A DNA stretch of 64,000 nt, taken from assembly GCF_010550245.1 (NCBI RefSeq), contig NZ_JAAGLU010000003.1, positions 186,001-250,000 of the forward strand. Reading direction: 5' to 3'. Numbering within the stretch: the stretch's first letter is position 1; the number at the start of each line of letters is the position of its first letter. Position numbers and translations under genes: made by a program. The notes under the pieces are model-generated. The model was not told the origin of the DNA and ran no database searches. It saw only the letters and a list, made by a program, of their open reading frames with translations. The stretch is from Streptomyces sp. SID12501. GTDB lineage: Bacteria > Actinomycetota > Actinomycetes > Streptomycetales > Streptomycetaceae. Shown one piece after another: positions 42,669-51,336 of this stretch.

Positions 42669-43073
42669 CTAGAGCTTGCGTACGTACGCCTTGGCTCCGT
42701 TGTGGAAGAACACCGTCAGGCCCTGGTGGTCGGGCCGCTCCCCCTCCCGAACGGACCAGCGCTCGATCCGGGCGATCTCCGGGGATTCGGCCTGGCCGAC
42801 AGCCGCCGCCAGCCATGCCTCGGGGCCGTCACCGGGCTCCGCCGCCTGCCAGCCGGCCGGGGCGCCTTCGACGGGCGCGTCCGCGTTGTCGTGACGCTCG
42901 CCGTCGGCGAGCTGGCCGATGATCTGCCAGCGGGTCTCACCGTTCGCAGTGGTGACGGCGAGTCCATAGGGGTAATTGGTGTCTCCGGCATCGGCGAGGG
43001 TCTGCACCCTCACGGTGCCAGGGGCGTTCTTCAGAACGTCGAGGGCGAAGTTCTGGAACCGGTCTGGACGCAT
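42669..43073 (-). CDS. Unknown 134-aa protein
   Basis: Starts at ATG 43073, with GAGAGGA at a proper 9-base distance; ATG 43082 is too close to it. The sequence is soluble and mixed alpha/beta: MRPDRFQNFALDVLKNAPGTVRVQTL, TRWQIIGQLADG and HQGLTVFFHNGAKAYVRKL. No known motif. It probably belongs to the accessory block with the following genes. Codon use matches the neighbours. Confidence 0.65.
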   Translation of the reverse strand: MRPDRFQNFALDVLKNAPGTVRVQTLADAGDTNYPYGLAVTTANGETRWQIIGQLADGERHDNADAPVEGAPAGWQAAEPGDGPEAWLAAAVGQAESPEIARIERWSVREGERPDHQGLTVFFHNGAKAYVRKL

Positions 43074-43196
43074 GCGGCTCATTCCTCTCGTGGCGGCTGC
43101 GCCAGTCTAGGAAGACCGCGCACACGACATGCCGTCGGCCTTCGGGCCGTTCTGCCGGATCCGACTGTCCAGGGCGGCCGGGCAGACTGAAGGTGT

Positions 43197-43565
43197 TCAC
43201 CGGCCAACCTCCGGACGGGCACCGCACAGCTCCTCGTAGTGATCGCACAGCACGTTCAGAGAACGAGACAGTCGGCGCGCGTACGCGAGGTGTGAACTCA
43301 AGGCGGGGTGCGGCTCGATGCGCAGTTTCCTGCGGCTCTCGGAGATCGCCATCCGGGCGCACACGCGGGCGAGGCTGTCGTCACCGCGCCGTCTTGAGGC
43401 AGCCCGCCCCAGTTCGGGGATGATGAGCGCCAGGTGCCCCTTCAGCAGGAGCGTCAGCGTCTCCAGTTCCTGCGCGGACGGCACTACGGCGTCGGGCTCG
43501 AGCAGGCGGCGCGCGCTGGCGTGCATTGTCTCGATGTCGATGGGAAGAGAGGCGTCGCTGGTCAC
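43197..43565 (-). CDS. DUF6415-like small protein
   Basis: 122 aa. GTG 43565 has GGGGAGA 6 bases upstream and overlaps the preceding stop (GTGA). The core IDIETMHASARRLLE, ELETLTLLLKGHLALIIPELG, then ARVCARMAISESRRKLRI resembles DUF6415 proteins, small helical actinobacterial proteins of unknown role often near XRE regulators. Last of three coupled small genes on this strand. No catalytic signature is visible. Confidence 0.6.
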   Translation of the reverse strand: MTSDASLPIDIETMHASARRLLEPDAVVPSAQELETLTLLLKGHLALIIPELGRAASRRRGDDSLARVCARMAISESRRKLRIEPHPALSSHLAYARRLSRSLNVLCDHYEELCGARPEVGR

Positions 43566-43786
43566 AGGTGCTCTCCCCTTGAGCGGGCGTTGGCCACCGC
43601 GACGGCCGAACGCAGCGCCTGGGCATCGGTGACCGGCCGGAGGTCGTCCGGCCGCGCATCCCATTCCCGGCCGCCACCGACCGGCCGCACCTGTACGTAC
43701 GGCCCCTCGAAGCCCATGACCTTGCCGATCCTCCCGGCGTCGGCGTCCTCGACGGTGTCGCCGAGGTTCGGCTTGTACGCGGTCAT
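43562..43786 (-). CDS. Small beta-barrel-like protein
   Basis: 74 aa. ATG 43786 has GGAGG 10 bases upstream; GTG 43792 would form a GTGA overlap with the preceding stop and is an alternative. The sequence GDTVEDADAGRIGKVMGFEGPYVQVRPVGGGREWDARPDDLRPV looks like a small SH3/KOW-like fold that binds partners through conserved aromatic/acidic residues. It overlaps the DUF6415-like gene by 4 bases, so translation is coupled. Confidence 0.6.
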   Translation of the reverse strand: MTAYKPNLGDTVEDADAGRIGKVMGFEGPYVQVRPVGGGREWDARPDDLRPVTDAQALRSAVAVANARSRGEHL

Positions 43787-43788
43787 GC

Positions 43789-44094
43789 TCACCCAGCCTC
43801 CTGCGCCGACAGGGCCAGCGCTCGCGCCTGCCCGTTCGGTGGAAAGGCGTAGGCGCGCACCGGAGTGGCTGCGCCCGGCTCGATGAACCGAGCAGGCGCC
43901 GACACCAGCCCTTGGCGCTGAGCCCTGCGACGTCGGGCGTGGATGAGGATGGCTCCCCACATCTCCGGCGACGGATCGCGCACGATCACGCCTGAGCCGT
44001 CTTCCCGGTCTGCATCAGGAATGGGGCTGCTGGATGCAGGCGGCCCGAGCAGGAGTGTTCTCACCCGCTCGAGCAATCGTGGTACAAGATGCAC
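43789..44094 (-). CDS. Unknown 101-aa protein
   Basis: First of the three-gene small operon. GTG 44094 follows AAGGAG at 5-6 bases. Sequence: MHLVPRLLERVRTLLLGPPA, a short helix, then a charged middle and a helix-rich WGAILIHARRRRAQRQ segment, then an Ala/Pro tail. No motif recognised. Upstream lies a promoter region and the terminator of the XRE gene (44354-44378). Confidence 0.6.
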   Translation of the reverse strand: MHLVPRLLERVRTLLLGPPASSSPIPDADREDGSGVIVRDPSPEMWGAILIHARRRRAQRQGLVSAPARFIEPGAATPVRAYAFPPNGQARALALSAQEAG

Positions 44095-44353
44095 GTCGAC
44101 TCCTTCATAGTCGGCCGCGCCCCGGGGTGTTCCCGCACCGCCGGGGTCTGACGTCAGGTCTGAACACGCCCCCGTACTCAAGTCCCCTCCGTCGTGGATG
44201 CAGAAGGAGTTCGAGATGGTCGGGCACGGGGTGAGCACCGGGAGCCGGGCATGCCCGCGGGTTGTCGGACACGCCGCCTGCACATGAGATCCCTCAAGGT
44301 GATCGCAAGCTCACTGTCGGTGAGCTATCCACGATGCACCGTGAAAAGAGGTA

Positions 44354-44378
44354 CGCCCCCTAGGTTTTCTAGGGGGCG
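44354..44378 (-). terminator. Terminator of the XRE regulator gene
   Basis: CGCCCCCTAG (44354-44363) and CTAGGGGGCG (44369-44378) pair perfectly around a 5-base loop. It lies 26 bases beyond the XRE gene stop. Confidence 0.75.
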
Positions 44379-44404
44379 CTCACCGGGGAACTGGTTCCCG
44401 ACCG

Positions 44405-45649
44405 TCAGTGGACAAGTTCCATGCTGCGGATCAAGGAAGACAACGCCCCCGCCTGTGAAGGCACTCCGACCCGGGCCAGGTCTTCCACCAGGGCCCGCGC
44501 CATCGGGTCCGCGTGCACGTAGTACGGAGCCGATGAGGCGGCCTCCTTTAGCGTCACTACGGCGGACGGCAGCCGGTTCATGCGCCGCAGAGCGCGCGCC
44601 TTGTCAATCTTGTAGTGGGTCTGCCGTTCCTTGCTCGGGACATCGTCGACCGACACGTTCTCGACCCTCGACAGTCCCGTGTCCGGCTCGCCGATCTCCA
44701 CGCCGACCTCGGCGGCGTGGACGGCCACAGTGCCGCGCCCGAACACCGTCTGTGCGTCCAGATCGTAGAACTCCGGTCCGAGACGGTCGGCGTCCTCGAG
44801 AGCGGCGTCGATTCGGGCCCACGCGTCCTGTCCCTGAGAGCCCCGGGCATGGGCCACCGCGCACCGCAGATGCAGCGCACCGCGCAACGACAGCGCTTCC
44901 GGGCTCCCATCACGTGCTGTGGCCAGCGGCTCAACGTCCCGGAGCGCGGCTTCCGCGACGGCCACCGTCTCCAGGAGAGAGGCTTGGTGCAGCAGGGCAC
45001 CGCAACGGTCCCAGGCAACCTGCGCCTTCACCAGAGGGTCGCCCAACTGCGTCGCCGCGCCGGCGGCGACTTCGGCGGCCGACCACGCCAGATCCGCGTA
45101 ACCGAGCTGGTTGAGGCACATGCGCGCAGTACGAGCCGCGTCGACCATGTACCGCAGCGCCTCATCGCGAGCAGTGCCCTCACTGACGAGGATCGCCGTG
45201 TTCAGGTCCTCGACCATCGCGGGCAGCAGCGTGGCCACCTTCGGCAGATTCGCGGACTGCCGCGCCCGGTTGGCCTGCTGGGACTTCGCCCTCATCGTGC
45301 GGGCATCGACCGCCACACCCTGAGGTGCGAGCCCCGGATGACCGGACAGGATCAACCCCGCACGGCGCAGCCCCGTTCGCAGGGCCGGTACGTGGGCGTG
45401 GGCGAGGTTTCCGCCATCGCGCCGAAGGCGGTAGGGCTGGCCCAGCAGCCACACCACGTCGACGTCGCAGCGGTCGGCGACAGCGGTGATCAGGGAGTAT
45501 CGGTCGAGGGGCATCCTGCCGTTCTCGACGTTGGCCATCCAGGACTCGGTGCGGTTGAGGAAATCAGCCAGTTCCTGTTGAGTCAGACCAGCCGCATTGC
45601 GTGCGATCCGTACGCGCGCCCCGATGTGGTTGTCACTACCTTCCGGCAT
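44405..45649 (-). CDS. XRE-family regulator with TPR-like C-terminus
   Basis: 414 aa. ATG 45649 has GGAG at 7 bases. The N-terminal HTH is clear: IGARVRIARNAAGLTQQELADFLNRTESWMANVENGRMPL. The remainder (about residues 95-410) is alpha-helical with TPR-like repeats (ALRYMVDAARTARMCLNQLGYADLAWSAAEVAAG). Such architecture occurs in quorum-sensing-type regulators where the TPR part binds a peptide or small molecule. It stands upstream of the small-gene operon, separated by a hairpin, and downstream of a HAD gene, so it is a candidate regulator of both. Confidence 0.8.
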   Translation of the reverse strand: MPEGSDNHIGARVRIARNAAGLTQQELADFLNRTESWMANVENGRMPLDRYSLITAVADRCDVDVVWLLGQPYRLRRDGGNLAHAHVPALRTGLRRAGLILSGHPGLAPQGVAVDARTMRAKSQQANRARQSANLPKVATLLPAMVEDLNTAILVSEGTARDEALRYMVDAARTARMCLNQLGYADLAWSAAEVAAGAATQLGDPLVKAQVAWDRCGALLHQASLLETVAVAEAALRDVEPLATARDGSPEALSLRGALHLRCAVAHARGSQGQDAWARIDAALEDADRLGPEFYDLDAQTVFGRGTVAVHAAEVGVEIGEPDTGLSRVENVSVDDVPSKERQTHYKIDKARALRRMNRLPSAVVTLKEAASSAPYYVHADPMARALVEDLARVGVPSQAGALSSLIRSMELVH

Positions 45650-45747
45650 GATGTGACTCCGTTCTGCGTCGACAACAGAACGGTACCCCGGAGCCATGTT
45701 CCGGGATCGCGCTCAGTGGCCCCGCTGGCTGGTGGGGCCGTTCGCTG

Positions 45748-46389
45748 TCAGCCGCCGACGATCTCCGTGAGCTGAGTGAGATTGTCGATCCGCCAGTCCG
45801 CCGTCGCGACAACATCCGGGTCGTTCGCCCACAGATGTCCCCACGGGCCGCGACGAATATGAGCGACACGCAGCCCGGCGGCCTTCGCCGGGAAGACGTC
45901 GTTGGCGGGATGGTCGCCCACGTACACGGTCTCGCTCGGTGCCGCCTGGGCCACGTCCAGAACACGCTCGAAGAATGCCGACTGCGGCTTCGCGACACCC
46001 CACTCCCCCGACGTCACGATCAGGTCCGCCGGGAGATCCAGGCCGCGCAGCAACTCACCTGCACGAGCCGTCTGGTTGCCTGCGATGATGACGCGCACAC
46101 CCAGCCTTCGCAGCTCGGACAGAGCAGACCGTACGTCACCGTAGAGATCGCTCTCATCGAGCTGCTCACCACGGCCGGCAGCTTCGCGGGCCCGATACTC
46201 GGCGTCGATGTCGATGTCCGGCCGTACAAGACGAAGGGCGTCGGCGTTGTCGCGGCCCTGGGTCACGACAGCACCGACGAGCGCGGAGAGGGTGTGGCGG
46301 GGGACGGCCAGCCAATCAGCCCAGGAAGCCCAGTAGCGGTCGTCCCGGGTGATCGTCTCTCCGACGTCCAACACAACGGTCTCAGTCAC
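45748..46389 (-). CDS. HAD-family hydrolase
   Basis: 213-aa HAD phosphatase with motif I VVLDVGETI (the usual second Asp is replaced by Gly, but the DxGET form occurs in the family), motif II-like VIIAGNQTAR, motif III Lys in GVAKPQSAFF and motif IV YVGDHPANDV. GTG 46389 starts it. The cap is the helical insertion at residues 20-75. Substrate cannot be named. It lies 98 bases before the XRE gene on the same strand. Confidence 0.82.
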   Translation of the reverse strand: MTETVVLDVGETITRDDRYWASWADWLAVPRHTLSALVGAVVTQGRDNADALRLVRPDIDIDAEYRAREAAGRGEQLDESDLYGDVRSALSELRRLGVRVIIAGNQTARAGELLRGLDLPADLIVTSGEWGVAKPQSAFFERVLDVAQAAPSETVYVGDHPANDVFPAKAAGLRVAHIRRGPWGHLWANDPDVVATADWRIDNLTQLTEIVGG

Positions 46390-46430
46390 CCTGCGAGCCT
46401 AAAACACATGACCGCAGAGGAGAGATCAGC

Positions 46431-46764
46431 CGTGACTGACACCCGCACACTGGCCGCCCGAAACCTCCGAGTCGCGTGGGTCAAATCCCCCGCTGATGCC
46501 GTCCGCCACGTTCGAATCCTTCGTCACCGGTGCGCGTGTGAGCCGCTTCGAGTCCTGACGCACCGAACCGGGGCCCGCCCCATCCGAGCCGGAGCGGGCC
46601 TCGACGTGTACGTGTGCGGCGCCCCGGCCAACGACGAGGGGGAGGGTGACCGGGGCAACCCGGTCGTTCGTCAGCCCCCTCCCCCTCACTCACGCCCCCA
46701 AATGCCGCTCCACGAACTCCAGTTCCAGCCGGACCTGCTTGATCCGTTCGTCCACCACCAGTGA
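46431..46764 (+). CDS. Possible small ORF, weak
   Basis: GTG 46431 has AGGAGAG 8 bases upstream, and the first 60 codons (MTDTRTLAARNLRVAWVKSPADAV...) have acceptable codon use. The 3' third, however, runs antisense through the S9 peptidase gene end, which is why I doubt it. Could be real and shorter, or not a gene. Confidence 0.25.
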
Positions 46765-48528
46765 TCCATGGCCCGCGTCATAGCGGTACACCTCGTGTAC
46801 CGCGCCCCTCGCCTCCAGGCGCTTCACGTAGTTGTCGATCTGGCGGATCGGACAGCGCGGGTCGTTCACCCCGGCCGAGATGTACACCGGCGCCCGCACC
46901 GCGTCGACGTACGTCAGGGGCGACGACGCCTCGAACCGTTCCGGAACCTCCTCCGGCGTACCGCCCAGCAGTGTGCGGTCCATCGCCTTCAGCGCTTCCA
47001 TCTCGTCGTGGTACGCCGTGACGTAGTCCGCGACCGGCACCGCCGCGAGGCCCAGCGCCCACGCGTCGGGCTGCACGCCGAGGCCGAGAAGCGTCAGGTA
47101 GCCGCCCCAGGAACCGCCGGTCAGGATCAGCCGGTCGGGGTCCGCGAGGCCCGAGCTCACCGCCCATTCCCGGACCGCCGCGATGTCCTCCAGCTCGATC
47201 AGACCGACCCGGTGCTTGAGGGCGTCCGTCCACTCACGCCCGTACCCGGTGGATCCCCGGTAGTTGACCCGCACCACCGCGTACCCGTGGTCGACCCAGG
47301 CCGCCGGCCCCGCCGCGAACGAGTCGCTGTCGTGCCAGGTGGGCCCGCCGTGGATGTCGAAGACCGTCGGGAACGGGCCCTCCGCCCCCGCCGGCTTCTG
47401 CACCAGGGCGTGGATACGGCCCCCTGGCCCCTCCACCCACACGTCCTCCACCGGCACCGAGCCCGGCGACTTCAGCCCGGGCGGGTCCAGGACCACCGCT
47501 CCCGTCGTCGAGCGCACCGACGACGGCTGCGCCGACGACGACCACAGGTACTCCACGCTGCCGTCGGGCCGGGCCGTCGCCCCGGAGACCGAACCGGGGG
47601 GCGTGGGCACCTTCACCAGCTCGCGCGAGCCCAGGTCGTAGCGGAACAGCTCGCTGCGCGCCTCGAAGCCGTGGGCGATCAGGAGTCCGGAGCCGTCCGG
47701 ATACCATTCCGCGCTGACATCACCCGGCAGGTCGAGGCCGAGGTCGGTCTCCTCACCGCTCACCACGTCCCACACCAGCGGCTCCCAGCGGCCCCGGCGC
47801 TGATGTCCGACGAGCAGCCGTGTGTCCCCCTCGACGGGCGCGAAGCCCAGCACCTCCAGGCCGAGTTCCTGCGCGCCGCCCTTGGTGTCGTCGAGTTCGG
47901 CGACCGTCGTACCGTCCGGGCGCAGGACGCGCAGCGCCGAGTGCATCGCGTCGCCGTGCTCCGTGTGCTCGATCGCGATCAGCGAACCGTCGTGCGAGAG
48001 GTCGCCGACGCCCGCCGACTCGCGGTGCCGGTAGATCACCACCGGGGGCTCGCCCGCCACCGCGAGGTGGATCGTCGTACCCTCCTCGTCCGTCGAGCGT
48101 CCCACGACCGCCGTACGACCGTCCCGGCCCAGCGCCAGCCCCGCCGGGTACGAGGCCTCCAGACCGGGAGTCGCGAACTCGTCCTCGCCGCCCGTGAACG
48201 GCTGCCGGCGCCACACGCCGAACTCGTCGCCGTCCTTGTCGTCGAACCACCAGATCCACTCGCCGTCGAGCGACAGCACGCCATCCGTCGTGCCGTTCGG
48301 CCGGTTCGTCACCTGGCGCTGTTCGCCCGTGGCGCGGTCCCAGGCGTACAGCTCGTACGTCCCCGTCGCGTTGGACACGAACAGGGACCGCTCCGGCGCG
48401 TCCTCCGCCCAGTCCGGCAGCGACACCCGCGGCGCCCTGAACCGCTTCTCCCAGTCCGGCGTGACCGTGTCCCGCGTGGCCGTGTCGGGCGTATTCGTGT
48501 TCGGTGTGGACCCGTTGCTGTCAGTCAT
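46690..48528 (-). CDS. S9-family prolyl oligopeptidase-like peptidase
   Basis: 612 aa. An N-terminal beta-propeller (repeats such as TGTYELYAWDRATGEQRQ) precedes an alpha/beta-hydrolase domain. The nucleophile elbow is LILTGGSWGGYLTLLGL (G-x-S-x-G-G), the acid is in SAGVNDPRCPI and the His in RYDAGHGSLV. The N-terminus (ATG 48528) has no signal, so it is cytoplasmic. The ribosome site is weak, and the start might be ATG 48552. Likely role: cleavage of short peptides, or a dipeptidyl-peptidase-type trim. Confidence 0.87.
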   Translation of the reverse strand: MTDSNGSTPNTNTPDTATRDTVTPDWEKRFRAPRVSLPDWAEDAPERSLFVSNATGTYELYAWDRATGEQRQVTNRPNGTTDGVLSLDGEWIWWFDDKDGDEFGVWRRQPFTGGEDEFATPGLEASYPAGLALGRDGRTAVVGRSTDEEGTTIHLAVAGEPPVVIYRHRESAGVGDLSHDGSLIAIEHTEHGDAMHSALRVLRPDGTTVAELDDTKGGAQELGLEVLGFAPVEGDTRLLVGHQRRGRWEPLVWDVVSGEETDLGLDLPGDVSAEWYPDGSGLLIAHGFEARSELFRYDLGSRELVKVPTPPGSVSGATARPDGSVEYLWSSSAQPSSVRSTTGAVVLDPPGLKSPGSVPVEDVWVEGPGGRIHALVQKPAGAEGPFPTVFDIHGGPTWHDSDSFAAGPAAWVDHGYAVVRVNYRGSTGYGREWTDALKHRVGLIELEDIAAVREWAVSSGLADPDRLILTGGSWGGYLTLLGLGVQPDAWALGLAAVPVADYVTAYHDEMEALKAMDRTLLGGTPEEVPERFEASSPLTYVDAVRAPVYISAGVNDPRCPIRQIDNYVKRLEARGAVHEVYRYDAGHGSLVVDERIKQVRLELEFVERHLGA

Positions 48529-48657
48529 GACCCCATACTGCCCGCCCATCACGACAATCCGCCGCCGAGGTCCCCAGCCTGTGGAAAACTTCGCGGAGGA
48601 TCAGACATATCCACAGGTCAAAGCCGATTGTCAGTGGCCGGGTACAGACTCTGCCCC

Positions 48658-49059
48658 ATGACCGACACCACCCGTACGACCGAACTGCGCGAGACCGTCG
48701 AGCGGTTCTGGGCCACCGCCGAGGCCAGAGACTGGGACGCGTTCGCCGACACCCTCGCCGACGACGTCGTCTACACGCTGCCCCAGACCCGGGAGCGGGT
48801 CAGCGGCAAGGAGCGCTTCGTCCGGTTCAACCGGGAGTACCCGAGCGACTGGCACCTGCGAACAGAGCGCGTGGTCGCCGAGCCGGGGCAGGTCGTCACC
48901 TGGCTCCGCTTCACCGTGGGCCCGGAGGAGATGCACGCCCTCTCCTTCTTCACCGGGGACGAGAACGGGAACATAGCCACCATCACCGACTTCTGGCCCG
49001 AGCCCTACGAGCCCCCGGCGAGCCGGGACCACCTGAAGGAGCTGACGGAGCGGTACTGA
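48658..49059 (+). CDS. NTF2-like (SnoaL-type) protein
   Basis: 133-aa cone-shaped alpha+beta fold. MTDTTRTTELRETVERFWATAEARDWDAFADTLADDVVYTLPQ is the helix-strand opening of SnoaL/NTF2-like proteins and DENGNIATITDFWPEPYEPP the last strand. It may bind or isomerise a small hydrophobic molecule. Divergent from the peptidase gene with 129 bp between; no ribosome site is obvious at ATG 48658, so it could be leaderless. Confidence 0.82.
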   Translation: MTDTTRTTELRETVERFWATAEARDWDAFADTLADDVVYTLPQTRERVSGKERFVRFNREYPSDWHLRTERVVAEPGQVVTWLRFTVGPEEMHALSFFTGDENGNIATITDFWPEPYEPPASRDHLKELTERY

Positions 49060-49116
49060 CAGGGCCGGCCGACCCCGCGAACCGGGCATGGACGGCCGCA
49101 CCGTACCTTTGAAGGC

Positions 49117-49923
49117 GTGTACCGGTTTCTGCTGACGCCCCGTTGGTGGGGGATCAACGTCTTCGTGCTGCTCGCCATCCCCTTCTGCGTGTTCATGGGG
49201 TCGTGGCAGCTGAGCCGGTTCGAGGACCGGGTGCAGGACCACAGGACCGCCACCGAGGAGGTCTCCGCCGAGAAGGGCGAGGCCGCCCGGCCGCTCGCCG
49301 AGCTGCTGCCCGTCGACAAGAAGACCTCCGGGGAACGCGTCACCGTCACCGGGCGGTACGGCAGGCAACTGCTCGTCCCGGACCGGCAGCTCGACGACCG
49401 GAACGGCTACTTCGTACTGACGCTGCTGCGGACGGACGGGGGCAAGGCGCTGCCCGTCGTACGCGGCTGGCTGCCCGGTACCGCCGACCCCGCGAAGGCC
49501 CCCGCCCCGCCCACCGGCGAGGTCACCGTCACCGGTGCGCTCCAGGCGTCCGAGACGCCGGGGTCCAACGGTGTGAGCGCGGCAGGCGGGCTACCGGCCG
49601 GGCAGACCGGCGCGATCAGCGCGGCCTCACTGGTGAACCTCGTGCCGTACGACGTGTACGACGCCTGGGTCACCCTCGACAAGGGCGACTCGGGGATGAA
49701 GGCCGTACCGGCGACCGCGCCCGCGAACACCGGGCTCGACCTGAAGGCGTTCCAGAACCTCGGCTACACCGGCGAGTGGTTCGTCTTCGCCGGCTTCGTC
49801 GTCTTCATGTGGTTCCGGCTGGTGCGCCGCGAGGCGGAGTTCGCGCGGGACGCGGAGCTGGGGCTCGCACCGCCCGACGAAACGCCGGCGGCGGAACCCG
49901 CGCGGGAAGGCGCCACCGCCTGA
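49117..49923 (+). CDS. SURF1-family protein
   Basis: 268 aa. SURF1 helps insert haem into cytochrome c oxidase. An N-terminal helix (GINVFVLLAIPFCVFMGSWQLSRFEDR) and a C-terminal helix (WFVFAGFVVFMWFRLVRREAEFARD) flank an extracytoplasmic domain with VTVTGRYGRQLLVPDRQLDDRNGYFVLTLLRTDGG. GTG 49117 is 7 bases after a -10-like TACCTT and has no proper ribosome site, so leaderless translation is likely. Monocistronic and convergent with the sigma-factor partner gene. Confidence 0.9.
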   Translation: MYRFLLTPRWWGINVFVLLAIPFCVFMGSWQLSRFEDRVQDHRTATEEVSAEKGEAARPLAELLPVDKKTSGERVTVTGRYGRQLLVPDRQLDDRNGYFVLTLLRTDGGKALPVVRGWLPGTADPAKAPAPPTGEVTVTGALQASETPGSNGVSAAGGLPAGQTGAISAASLVNLVPYDVYDAWVTLDKGDSGMKAVPATAPANTGLDLKAFQNLGYTGEWFVFAGFVVFMWFRLVRREAEFARDAELGLAPPDETPAAEPAREGATA

Positions 49924-49968
49924 CCTCCGTCCGAGCTCCGGCTGAGTGGCGCCGGTGGCGCGCCGGTA

Positions 49969-51336
49969 CTACGTGCTCTCCGCCATGACACCGGTCCTGT
50001 ACACCGTGCCCGCGCACGCGTTCGACACCGTCGCCGTCACCGTGGGCGAGCCGCCCTCCGCCGTGTAGGACACCGCCACACTGCCGTCGGCGGTGCCGTC
50101 CTCCGTGAACAGCTGGGCCGAGGTGCCGGTGTCGCCGCTGCTGGTGCCGGTCGTGGCCGAGTCGGTGCTCTCGCTCGGTGTGGGCGTCGGCGACGCCGAG
50201 GGATCGCTCGTGCTGCCGCCGTCGGTGGTACCGCCGGTCGTGGGGCACGTCTCCGAGGGCACCCAGGCGAACTGCACGGTGTAAGCCGCACCCGGCGCCA
50301 GCACCAGTCCGCTGACCGAGGCGGACGGGTCGGGCAGGCTACCGGCCGCGTCCCCCGCCGTATGGTCGGTGACACCCAGCTTCGACTGGTCCGCCGCGCC
50401 CTGCGCGAGCGGCGACACGGTGCCGTTGCCGCCGACCGTACAGGCGGCGGCGGAGACGTTGACGACCCGGAACGTGCCGTAGACCGCGCCACTGCCGTCG
50501 GGGCTGCCGACCGAACCGGTGGCCGATCCCAGCTGGGTCGCGTCGCAGGTGGGCGTCGTCGCGGAGCTGGTCGTCGGATCGGCGCCGCCGGTCGTGCTGC
50601 CGCTGCCGCCGCCCTTGTCCGGGTTGGTCGCGCCGCCGGAGGCGCTGCTCGTCGGCTTGTCCTTGACCGTGCCGGAGCCGCCCCCGGAGGTGCTCTCGCC
50701 ACCGTCCGGGCCCTTGCCGGTGTCCTTGCCCCCCTCGGTCTGCGCGCCGTGGCCCGCGATGAGGGAGGGGTCGGACGCGGCACCGGTGACGTTCGAGACG
50801 TGCAGCAGGGCCGGGATGGCCGTGCCGATGAAGAGCGCGGCGGCGGCCATACCTATGGCGGCGTGCCGCTTGCGGGCCCGTCGGGCGGGTACCGCGCGCC
50901 GGAGATGGTCCAGCACCGCGTCGGTCGGCTGGATTCCGCCCACCGCCTGGTGCAGCATCGTGCGCAGTGCCAGCTCTTCCGAGCCGAGCCCGTCCAGGCT
51001 CTGGTCGTCGGGGCCGTGATTCACAATTCCGTTCCCTGCGTGCGATTGCTTGTGCTCTTGCTCATGGCGGCCTGGTCCGTGGACTCCGGCTCGCCAACTC
51101 CCATTGGATCGTGCCCCGTTCACCGGAACTCTACCGGCCCGGAACTCCTCGGTCCGGAAACCGCCGCTCCCCGAGGCGGCATCCCCGTGCCCTTCGCGCC
51201 CGGCAGTGACCGAGTCCGACTCCTCGTGTCCCGCCCCCTCGGCTCCCTGCTCGTCCGGTCCCTGGGGCTGGTCCCGCTCCCGGTCCTGGCCCTGCTCCCG
51301 GTCCTGGCCCTGCTCCCGGTCCTGATCGCCGCTCAT
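49969..51336 (-). CDS. Membrane partner of the ECF sigma factor
   Basis: 455 aa. A long disordered N-terminus (repeated QDREQG-like units, about residues 1-115) leads to a helical cytoplasmic block SEELALRTMLHQAVGGIQPTDAVLDHLRRAVPARRARKR that is recurrent in streptomycete partners of SigE-type ECF factors. A transmembrane helix is near 158-178. The exterior is a Gly/Ser/Thr linker and a beta-rich domain (FRVVNVSAAACTVGGNGTVSP ... YTVQFAWVPSETC) resembling DUF4232. The start overlaps the sigma stop (ATGA), so it is co-produced. An anti-sigma or sensor role is inferred; no zinc anti-sigma (HxxxCxxC) motif is present. Confidence 0.75.
   Translation of the reverse strand: MSGDQDREQGQDREQGQDRERDQPQGPDEQGAEGAGHEESDSVTAGREGHGDAASGSGGFRTEEFRAGRVPVNGARSNGSWRAGVHGPGRHEQEHKQSHAGNGIVNHGPDDQSLDGLGSEELALRTMLHQAVGGIQPTDAVLDHLRRAVPARRARKRHAAIGMAAAALFIGTAIPALLHVSNVTGAASDPSLIAGHGAQTEGGKDTGKGPDGGESTSGGGSGTVKDKPTSSASGGATNPDKGGGSGSTTGGADPTTSSATTPTCDATQLGSATGSVGSPDGSGAVYGTFRVVNVSAAACTVGGNGTVSPLAQGAADQSKLGVTDHTAGDAAGSLPDPSASVSGLVLAPGAAYTVQFAWVPSETCPTTGGTTDGGSTSDPSASPTPTPSESTDSATTGTSSGDTGTSAQLFTEDGTADGSVAVSYTAEGGSPTVTATVSNACAGTVYRTGVMAEST
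51276..51324 (-). repeat. 18-bp tandem repeat, about 2.7 copies
   Basis: The unit GCTCCCGGTCCTGGCCCT occurs at 51276-51293 and 51294-51311, with a 13-base partial at 51312-51324. It lies in the sigma-partner N-terminus and yields the repeated QDREQG peptide. Copy changes keep the frame. Confidence 0.85.

Noticed and set aside
46505..46540. tRNA-like GTTCGAATC sequence
   Set aside because: No matching T-stem, anticodon arm or acceptor stem on either strand.
46768..48657. Plus-strand extension of the NTF2-like ORF through the peptidase gene
   Set aside because: The coding signal is from the antisense S9 peptidase; the NTF2-like domain begins at ATG 48658.
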